This document shows positions 57,725 through 64,000 of a DNA stretch of 64,000 bases, piece after piece. Position 1 is the stretch's first letter; each line of letters opens with the position of its first letter. A program made the position numbers and the translations under genes. Source of the DNA: G016756615 sp050958605 (lineage in GTDB: Bacteria; Pseudomonadota; Alphaproteobacteria; Rhizobiales; Rhizobiaceae). The notes beneath the pieces were generated by a model. That model saw nothing but the letters and a program-made list of their open reading frames with translations, was not told the origin of the DNA and did not search any database. The stretch is from positions 1 through 64,000 of the forward strand of contig NZ_JBJHDO010000015.1 in assembly GCF_050958605.1 (NCBI RefSeq). The letters are read 5' to 3'.

Positions 57725-59065
57725 CTATGGTTGGTTCGACCGCCGCGATCTCGTCATACTCACCCGAGCCGATTTCCCCATCGCTCGTTTGAAGGCCCGG
57801 GCGGCGATGGCCGCCGAGGCCGCCATGCCCGACCGGAAATCCATCAGGCGAAGCCATAGCCCGAGCGCATCCAGGAACTGGTTCGGGCTTCCCGAGCGGA
57901 TGCCGTCCTTCATCTGGTGGAGCAATGGGCGTCCCAATTCTCCCGCGATCCCGCTTTCTTGCGGACGGGAACGGCCGATCTTACGAAGCCGGCTAATGAT
58001 ATAGGGCTTTCGATATACTTCCTCTATGCCGTAGCGGCATCCGAGGAAGCGCGTCAGGATGTGAAGCTCAAGCGGTGTAAGCGCAACGTCCTGCTCGATC
58101 CAGAACGCTTCGGACAGGTCCTGAAGCGCCCTGTCCCATAGCTGCTTGCGGGCGGCGATCGCGGCTCGCTGGATCAGGCAGGCGCGGCGCGCCAAGGGCG
58201 AGGCCGTCTTGCCGCAGCCGGGATCGAATGCCTGGAGTTCCATGCGGTCCAGCAAGCTCTCGACCAGTATCCTGTCGCTCTCCTTCCAGCGCTGCACTCT
58301 CTCACTCTCCTCGTATCGGGCCGCAGCCGGGCCACGTTCCCCGCCATGCTGGCGCTGCAGCAGGACGATCTCGTCGACGCATGCCGCCGGTCCGACTTGC
58401 GCCATGTGTAGATGGAAATAGTAATCGACCGACGAGGTGATGGTGCGGTCGAAAGGGAGCATCGCTTCGTAGGCCGTCCTGCGGGCCAGGACGCAGGGAT
58501 GGCCGGTGATGAAACAATCCTCCATCAGCTTTACCAGAAAGGGGCGCGTATCCTCGCTCGGATAGACCGACTTTTCGCCTTCGGCGATTTCGCCCTCGTC
58601 GGTCGCCGTGAACTTGACCAGGTGGCCATAGGAGAAGACGAGATCTGGATCGCGTCGATGAGGTTCGGCCAGGGCGGCAAGCGCGTTCGGAGGAGCGATA
58701 TCGTCGTCATCCATGATCCAGACGAGATCGCCGCTGGTTTCGGCAAGCGCCCGTTCGATCGCGGCAACCTTGCCCTGGTTCGCCTGATGGAGGTAGCGCA
58801 GCCGCGGGCGGTAGCGCTCTATAGCCTCATTTGTCCCGTCGTCGGAACCATCGTCGACGACGATGAAGTCATGGATCGGCGTCGTCTGGGCGAGGACGCT
58901 GTCGATGGCGGCCGTGACATAGGCAGCGCGGTTGAACGTCGGCAGGATGACCGATATGCGCGGTTCCGCTACTCGCTCCAGCGGCAGGGGCCGTGGCGCC
59001 GGGTCGCCCTGTCCTGTGTTCGCCGGAATCCGTTCGGCTCCACGCCGGCCCTCCCTCGTGCTCAT
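57725..59065 (-). CDS. Family 2 glycosyltransferase
   Basis: A 446-residue cytoplasmic GT-A enzyme. The domain begins RISVILPTFNRAAYV with VDDGSDDGT and the DxD motif in IMDDDDIAPP. A long C-terminal helical part (from about 270) is unassigned. The start at 59065 is chosen because it overlaps the flippase stop by 4 nt; the frame to 59365 adds nothing. It is the last gene of a polysaccharide operon with flippase and two more transferases. Confidence 0.85.
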   Translation of the reverse strand: MSTREGRRGAERIPANTGQGDPAPRPLPLERVAEPRISVILPTFNRAAYVTAAIDSVLAQTTPIHDFIVVDDGSDDGTNEAIERYRPRLRYLHQANQGKVAAIERALAETSGDLVWIMDDDDIAPPNALAALAEPHRRDPDLVFSYGHLVKFTATDEGEIAEGEKSVYPSEDTRPFLVKLMEDCFITGHPCVLARRTAYEAMLPFDRTITSSVDYYFHLHMAQVGPAACVDEIVLLQRQHGGERGPAAARYEESERVQRWKESDRILVESLLDRMELQAFDPGCGKTASPLARRACLIQRAAIAARKQLWDRALQDLSEAFWIEQDVALTPLELHILTRFLGCRYGIEEVYRKPYIISRLRKIGRSRPQESGIAGELGRPLLHQMKDGIRSGSPNQFLDALGLWLRLMDFRSGMAASAAIAARAFKRAMGKSARVSMTRSRRSNQP

Positions 59066-60543
59066 GCCCCTCCCACCCTGATATTCCTGCGCCACCGACA
59101 CAGGAGGCCGGTCGCCAGCCCCACGGCCCTTGGCAGTTGGCGAAAATTGAGTGCGGCCCAGAAGGCGACGTACAGGATCACGCCGCAGGCGATCAGGATC
59201 AGGGCGAGCAGCGGCGCCCCCAGCAGCCCACCCAGGCTTCTGCGCAGGATCTCGATCGACAAGGCCATCGCCACTGCGGGAACGGCGCTGACGGCGGCGA
59301 TCCGGAATTGCTGCTTCGCGGCGAAGCCCGTGAGGCGCTCGACATAAGCGGCGCCGACCGGCCACGAAATGAAGGCGCGAACCAGCATCGCGGCTGCCAC
59401 ACCCTCAACGCCAACCAAGGCGCCGAGGGGACAAAGCAGCAGACCGAGCAATGCGTTGATGAGGTTCAGGCGCATCCTGAGATCGGCGCGGCCCAACCCC
59501 AGGATTATGGCGCCGTTGAAGCCGCTGGCCGACGAGCGGAGCGCGGTCAGCGTCAGGATCTGGACGGTCACCACCGCGCCGACCCAATCCGGACCCAGCA
59601 GCAGGGGGACGGCAATCGGCGACACGACGACAAAGCCGAGGATCGCGGGCCATGCGATCGCGGTGGAGGTCGCGATTGCGCGCGCCAGGAGACCACGCAA
59701 CTGCTCGAGATCGTCCTTGGTTCGTGCCGCGGCGGGAAAGGCAATGGCCACCAGCGGCCCGGTGATGAGGCCTATCGCCTGGTCGAGAAGGCGAGAGGCG
59801 ACGGCAAAATAACCGAGGGCCTGCGTGCCCAGCATCACCTGGATCACGAGCCGAGGCGTCGCCTGAGCGAGATATTGAAAGAAAGCGCCAAGCAGCCTGG
59901 ATCTGGCAAAGGTCCAGAGCTCGACGACATCGTGCCGGCGGAACGAAATACCCGGCACCCATTTGGCCGCGATGGCGACGAATAGCAGGCGCAGGCTGCG
60001 TCGGGCGATCTCCATCGAAAGGAGGCTCCATATCCCTGCTCCGGCATAGGCGAGCGCCGTGCCCAGGATGAAGGCGGTGAGCCCGGTGGCGGTGTCGATC
60101 CGCGCAAGGACGTTGAAATTCATCCCGCGGACGAGCAGATTGGTCGGAACATTGGCCGCAGCCGTCAGCACGATCAGGACCGCGACCGCCGGCATGAGCT
60201 CCGCGATGTCGGGGTGGCCCAAAATCGTCGTAATGAGCGGCGCGGCAGCGACCAGCGCGGCAGCGATCGCCACGGCAAGGGACAGGGTCAGCACGAAGGC
60301 CGCATTGCGATCCCCGTCGGCGACCGTCGGCTTCTGCACCAGAAAGTCGGTGACATGGCCCCCGACAGCTATCTCGGCCAGGCCGGCGATCAGCATTGTC
60401 AACGTGAAGACGCCGTAGACCTCCGGGCCGAGAAGGCGTGCTATGACCGCGATGCTGGCCAACGCGAGAAGCGTTTGCGCCACCTGGCCGGAGAAGGCCC
60501 AGGCGTATTGCGTGACAAGCGATCGCCGGGAGAGACGCGCCAT
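59062..60543 (-). CDS. Polysaccharide flippase (Wzx-like, MOP superfamily)
   Basis: A 493-residue protein with about 12-14 helices, of the Polysacc_synt_3/Wzx type (WzxC/ExoT-like). N-terminal SLVTQYAWAFSGQVAQTLLALASIAV with LGPEVYGVFTL is typical. It would flip lipid-linked glycan units across the inner membrane. It overlaps the downstream transferase by 4 nt and follows another after 4 bp. Confidence 0.87.
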   Translation of the reverse strand: MARLSRRSLVTQYAWAFSGQVAQTLLALASIAVIARLLGPEVYGVFTLTMLIAGLAEIAVGGHVTDFLVQKPTVADGDRNAAFVLTLSLAVAIAAALVAAAPLITTILGHPDIAELMPAVAVLIVLTAAANVPTNLLVRGMNFNVLARIDTATGLTAFILGTALAYAGAGIWSLLSMEIARRSLRLLFVAIAAKWVPGISFRRHDVVELWTFARSRLLGAFFQYLAQATPRLVIQVMLGTQALGYFAVASRLLDQAIGLITGPLVAIAFPAAARTKDDLEQLRGLLARAIATSTAIAWPAILGFVVVSPIAVPLLLGPDWVGAVVTVQILTLTALRSSASGFNGAIILGLGRADLRMRLNLINALLGLLLCPLGALVGVEGVAAAMLVRAFISWPVGAAYVERLTGFAAKQQFRIAAVSAVPAVAMALSIEILRRSLGGLLGAPLLALILIACGVILYVAFWAALNFRQLPRAVGLATGLLCRWRRNIRVGGA

Positions 60544-60547
60544 GGGA

Positions 60548-61588
60548 TCAGGAACGCGTCACAAGATCCGGACTTTTCGAGCGTCCACTGTTGCGGGCGT
60601 GCCGGCTTGCCAGTCGCCCGCTCCACCATTCCAGTGCCGGCAACAGCACTCTGCTGCCGGCTGCGAGCCATTTATGCCGACGGCCGATCAAGGGAACCTT
60701 GCGCAAGAGCGGTTCCGCGATGCTCTCATAGTGGCGCCAGCGCAGCATCGACGTCCGCTTGGCGAAATAGGGGTCGTTGGGGAGCTCCCACTTGCGCTGG
60801 AAATGCGCGAGGCTGCTGCGCTGCCAGGCGGGGGACCATCGCAGCGCGAAGAACTTCAAGTCGCGGGGCTCGATCGCCCCGGCATGGCCGAGGAAGGTTA
60901 CGATCGCCGTGGGCTCGAACATGACTCGGCCGCCGGCCTGCCAGACGCTCAGGCAGAAATCGAGGTGCTCCTTGGTGGCCAGCAGCTCGTCGAGTTCGCC
61001 GATCTTCGCGAACACATCGCGCCGGACCAGCGCACAATGGAACTCGCAGCACTGCGTCTCGCCGCGCACCAAGCTCACCTCATGAACCTTCTTCCCCTGC
61101 AGCAGCTCGACTTCCTTCAAGCGGCGATCTTCGGGACGTGCGGCGAGGAAGGCCTTGACGTCCTCGGTGAACAGACCGCCGGCCTGATGGATTTCACGGT
61201 GCAGGGGGATTTTCTGACAGGTCAGGGGGGCAATGACTTCCGCGCCGGTTTCCTCCGCGCATGTGACCATGGCCGAAAGCCACCCCGGTGAAACGACGAC
61301 GTCATTGTTGAGAAATGCGATGTAGGGCGTCCGCGCGGCGCGTATGCCGAGGTTTCTCGCCTCGTTCGGATTGAGGATCCCCGGGTGGCCGATATAGACG
61401 AAGCCATTGTCGGAGCAGATCTTCTTCAACTCGCGGGCAAGAGCGGCAGGCCCACCGGCATCGACATAGATGAGTTCGTAAGGCCGGCCGGTATAGGCGA
61501 TCACGCTCTTGAAGGACTCCAGTGCGACGCCGAACCGGTCACGCGGCGTGATGACGATGGTGACCTTGGCTTGCGAAGTCTTGTCCAT
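60548..61588 (-). CDS. Family 2 glycosyltransferase (rhamnosyltransferase-like)
   Basis: A 346-residue GT2 enzyme. It shows KVTIVITPRDRFGVALESFKS, YVDAGGP, NEARNLGIRAARTPYIAFLNNDVVVSPGW (DxD-like NND) and a GHAGAIEP region. The start at 61588 is preferred (GGAAGAG about 5 nt upstream) although it overlaps the end of the upstream GT4 gene by 50 nt. It builds the glycan moved by the flippase. Confidence 0.8.
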   Translation of the reverse strand: MDKTSQAKVTIVITPRDRFGVALESFKSVIAYTGRPYELIYVDAGGPAALARELKKICSDNGFVYIGHPGILNPNEARNLGIRAARTPYIAFLNNDVVVSPGWLSAMVTCAEETGAEVIAPLTCQKIPLHREIHQAGGLFTEDVKAFLAARPEDRRLKEVELLQGKKVHEVSLVRGETQCCEFHCALVRRDVFAKIGELDELLATKEHLDFCLSVWQAGGRVMFEPTAIVTFLGHAGAIEPRDLKFFALRWSPAWQRSSLAHFQRKWELPNDPYFAKRTSMLRWRHYESIAEPLLRKVPLIGRRHKWLAAGSRVLLPALEWWSGRLASRHARNSGRSKSPDLVTRS

Positions 61589-62903
61589 CTCTTCCACTTC
61601 CCCCTCGGTGCAAAACGGGCATGCGACCAGGCCCCAACCGACGCCCAGGCTCGCCTCCCCAGGACAGAGCTTTTTCGTAGACATTCAGCAGGCGCTCGTT
61701 GGTGACGGCGATCGCGAAGTTCTCCTCGACCCGACTGCGGGATCGGCGCGCGACGGCGTCCCAGCTCTCGGCACCGCCGAGCAGACGGCGCACCGCCTCG
61801 GCGAGATCGCCGGGATCGTTCTCGCGGCACAGAGTTCCCGTCTGCCCTTCTTCGACAAGTTCCGGAATTCCACCATGCCGGGTGCCGACGACCAGGACGC
61901 CGACTGCCATCGCCTCCTTCACCGTGTTGACGGTAGCATCCTGGCTGCCGTCGGCCGGGGTCAACGAGGTCGCCAGCATGATGTGGCAGTCCTCGAGAAT
62001 GCCGAGGATTTCGGAATGCGTCCTCGCCCCATGGAAGGTGACGCGGTCGGAGAGCCCGAGAATGCGTGCCTTCCTTTCCAGTTCGAGCCGCATGGGGCCA
62101 TTGCCGACGACGTCGAACTGGAATTGCATGCCTTCGCGGGACAGCAAGGCGAGCGCGTCAAGCGCGACGTGAACGCCCTTTCGCTCGATCAGCCTGCCGA
62201 TGCTCACGAACCGGACAGAGTTCTCGCTCACCTTCTTCGCGCCGCGAAACGGGAAATTGGCGAGATCGATACCGGAACCCACGACATCAATGCGTTCGGC
62301 CGGGCAGCCCAAGGCAACCGCCTTGCGGCGAAAATGCTCGCAATTGGCTATGAAGTAGTCGGCCGTTGCAAAAAGACGGTCGTAGACATGAGGCCCGCAT
62401 GTCTGGACGACCTCGGAAATGTCGTAGCCGCGGAAATGAACGACGAGCTTGCCGCTGAGCAGGCCGGCCTGCTTGTGCTTGAGCACGAACTCGCCGAGGG
62501 TGGCAAATTGGCAATGGAGGATATCGTAACGGCCGCCATTTTGCAGGATGGCGGCCTGGTACAGGGAAGCCAGATTCTCGATCGAACGGCGATAGACGAT
62601 CGGATTGAAAGCGCCGAATGCACGCAGGCCGAAATTTCGAAGCGCGAAGGCCAAGGCGCGAGGCGCCGTGACGAGGTGTTCGGATAGCGACGATGGAGTT
62701 GCCGCATTCCACGCGCGGCCCTCCAGCCTTGCTTCGGTTGCCGCATCGACGGCGGAACCCGTCGCCTCGCCGCCGCCGAATCCGTAGATGTGGACGAGGT
62801 TGCCCTTTTCCTGAAGCGCGCCGGCACTTGTCGCGACGAAAGCTTCGGACATGATCGGAAACTTGTTGACGAAGAACGCAACCTTCAGGCCTCTGACGTT
62901 CAA
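61539..62903 (-). CDS. Family 4 glycosyltransferase
   Basis: A 454-residue GT-B enzyme. It opens VAFFVNKFPIMSEAFV, has SIGRLIERKGVHVALDAL and the E-x7-E motif region VNTVKEAMAVGVLVVGTRHGGIPELV. The start is a TTG at 62903 with GGGAG about 9 nt upstream; no ATG precedes the conserved N-terminus. The last about 25 residues run into the next gene and look non-homologous, so a small frame slip near the end is possible. It is the first gene of the polysaccharide operon. Confidence 0.8.
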   Translation of the reverse strand: MNVRGLKVAFFVNKFPIMSEAFVATSAGALQEKGNLVHIYGFGGGEATGSAVDAATEARLEGRAWNAATPSSLSEHLVTAPRALAFALRNFGLRAFGAFNPIVYRRSIENLASLYQAAILQNGGRYDILHCQFATLGEFVLKHKQAGLLSGKLVVHFRGYDISEVVQTCGPHVYDRLFATADYFIANCEHFRRKAVALGCPAERIDVVGSGIDLANFPFRGAKKVSENSVRFVSIGRLIERKGVHVALDALALLSREGMQFQFDVVGNGPMRLELERKARILGLSDRVTFHGARTHSEILGILEDCHIMLATSLTPADGSQDATVNTVKEAMAVGVLVVGTRHGGIPELVEEGQTGTLCRENDPGDLAEAVRRLLGGAESWDAVARRSRSRVEENFAIAVTNERLLNVYEKALSWGGEPGRRLGPGRMPVLHRGGSGRDGQDFASQGHHRHHAA

Positions 62904-63385
62904 GGAAGTTCGCTCCCTCGCCCTTCAACGCGTGCTTGCAGTCGCGACTGGAATACTGTCTGCAAGAAGAAGCCCGACCTCTCGGGGAAGCCGGGCTCCA
63001 GATTTAGGAAGACGTAATCGCCACCTACGCAGACATCACCTACAAGCCCACGCCACTATATCTGGAGTTGCGAGGGTAGCACTTCGGCATAAACGGTGCC
63101 TGTAGCCCACCGAAAGCCCTAATGGCCGCGAAGTGTTCTTCTATTTAGCTAAATCGATGCGGCTATCGTTTGTGGCGGTTAAACGATTATCATTGCCAAG
63201 TGTCGGACGGTTGTTTGGCGAAAGGCGCCGAGGCCGATCCGCAGCTCGCCGAGAAGATTGAGAGAAGACTCCACGACGTGCTGGTCGGTTCCGGGCGAGT
63301 GGGCCTCGTGCCGTGGGAACGCTCCAGCGCAGCGAATACAAGTCGAAACTGATAGAATGGTTACGCCGAAACAGGGAGGACTGCG
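62904..63385. promoter_or_regulatory. Divergent region with leader stem-loop
   Basis: This 482-bp gap without a supported gene separates the polysaccharide operon and the VOC gene. AT-rich sequence near 63120-63190 is a likely promoter zone. A stem-loop at 62971-62997 with a T-rich minus-strand tail lies between it and the GT4 start. Confidence 0.45.
62971..62997 (-). terminator. Terminator-like stem-loop upstream of GT4 gene
   Basis: AGCCCG (62971-62976) pairs with CGGGCT (62992-62997). On the minus strand the stem is followed by TCTTCTTGC. It sits about 70 bp before the GT4 start, so it could be an attenuator or end a small RNA. Confidence 0.5.
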
Positions 63386-63967
63386 ATGCGAAAACTTCAA
63401 TCGCAGGGAGTTCATCATATCACGCTGGTTGGCGCCGGCCGGCAAACGTCGATCGATTTCTGGGAAGGCATACTCGGCATGCCCTTCGTCTTCGAGCAGC
63501 CGAACCTCGACAAGGCAAGCGAAAGCCATCTCTATTTCGATCCTGGCGACGGGCGCCTCATCACTGTCTTCACCGACGAAACTCGAAAGCCCGATCCCGC
63601 ACGCACGTCGACCGATGTCGGCTGCGTGCATCACATCGCCTTCGCGGTGTCGCGGGCAACGTTCCAGCAGGCAGTTGCCCGCCTCGACGAACGGAAAATC
63701 AAGCACAGCGGCGTCAAGGACCGCGGCTTCATGGATTCGATCTATTTCGAGGACCCGCTCGGACTCCTGATCGAGCTCGCTTCCTATCGCTTCGAGCCGC
63801 CGGCCGGCTACGGCCATGCCGACGTGTTGACGGAGGCGCACAAGGTCAGGATCGCGCGCGGCGACTACAACATCGCCGAAGTGCACCTAGCCGACGCCAT
63901 CGAGGCGCTGGTCGAGCGGAGCCGAACCTCGCTGTCGGAGGACAGGTCACCGAAGAACCCATATTGA
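63386..63967 (+). CDS. Glyoxalase/VOC-family dioxygenase-like protein
   Basis: A 193-residue VOC protein with two beta-alpha modules: VHHITLVGAGRQTSIDFWEGILGM and CVHHIAFAVSRATFQQAV. Putative metal ligands are His in each HHI pair and Glu in LGLLIELASYRF. AGGGAGGA precedes the ATG. Relatives include small ring-cleavage dioxygenases and glyoxalases; substrate unknown. The next gene begins 26 bp later. Confidence 0.8.
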   Translation: MRKLQSQGVHHITLVGAGRQTSIDFWEGILGMPFVFEQPNLDKASESHLYFDPGDGRLITVFTDETRKPDPARTSTDVGCVHHIAFAVSRATFQQAVARLDERKIKHSGVKDRGFMDSIYFEDPLGLLIELASYRFEPPAGYGHADVLTEAHKVRIARGDYNIAEVHLADAIEALVERSRTSLSEDRSPKNPY

Positions 63968-63993
63968 AATCTACCGCCAAACGGGAGGAAACA

Positions 63994-64000
63994 ATGTCTG
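63994..64000 (+). CDS. Start of a gene cut by the window edge
   Basis: An ATG with GGGAGGA 6 nt upstream opens at the last seven bases. Only Met-Ser is visible. It is likely co-transcribed with the VOC gene. Confidence 0.6.

Noticed and set aside
1..64000. CRISPR array, tRNA, rRNA or insertion sequence
   Set aside because: No regularly spaced repeats, cloverleaf genes or transposase reading frames were recognised; the only dispersed repeat is the RIME-like element.

Overview
The window is GC-rich chromosomal DNA with tightly packed, often overlapping operons. It most resembles an alphaproteobacterium of the Rhizobiales (Mesorhizobium/Phyllobacteriaceae-like). The reasons are many ABC and MFS uptake systems, two copies of a RIME-like palindromic intergenic repeat (1-165 and 36188-36360), and gene families common in that order. 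The organism assignment is an inference; no rRNA or tRNA gene was seen.

Left part (1-13.7 kb): a MATE exporter and a Liv-type ABC importer (minus strand) diverge from an FCD-type GntR regulator and an aromatic-acid operon (plus strand). The operon encodes a LigM-type tetrahydrofolate-dependent O-demethylase, a VOC-fold extradiol dioxygenase, GalB, GalC and GalD of the 4-oxalomesaconate route, and a DUF1932 dehydrogenase. The GntR promoter region carries repeated GTATAC operator-like sites. The logic is uptake of an O-methylated hydroxybenzoate, demethylation, ring opening, and conversion to pyruvate plus oxaloacetate.

13.7-35.2 kb: tyrS with a possible Tyr-codon leader peptide; sulfate transport genes (sbp-cysTWA); a minus-strand N-compound cluster (creatininase family, SsuABC-like importer, CodA-like amidohydrolase, FAD oxidase, RutR-like TetR, [2Fe-2S] ferredoxin) with a divergent ferredoxin reductase; a D-erythronate operon (denD-otnK-otnC-otnI-RidA); and two MHS-type permeases, the second frameshifted.

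35.4-42.5 kb: assorted genes (DUF899, GFA protein, second RIME copy, a metzincin-like protease, a small secreted protein, a DUF930/TonB-like protein), then a NarL-type two-component system.

42.9-53.8 kb: the most interesting region, a 13-gene plus-strand operon set divergent from the two-component genes. It encodes a membrane-anchored CrtI-like oxidoreductase, an ABA4-like membrane protein, two further membrane proteins, two hotdog dehydratases, an ACP, a KAS III-like enzyme lacking the usual His, a degenerate SDR, an intact FabG, a fused KS-CLF protein, a 4HBT thioesterase and a helical-repeat protein. Three copies of an 18-bp dyad (ATAC[C/T]C-N6-[G/T]GGTAT) lie in its two intergenic gaps. 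I infer an uncharacterised type II polyene or polyketide lipid pathway under two-component control.

54-64 kb: a small stand-alone propeptide-like gene followed by an M14 carboxypeptidase; a VOC protein; an AT-richer, probably acquired two-gene module (RusA-like resolvase plus a PD-(D/E)xK nuclease fused to a HEPN domain); a four-gene surface polysaccharide operon (two GT2, a flippase, GT4); and a glyoxalase-fold gene followed by the first bases of another gene.
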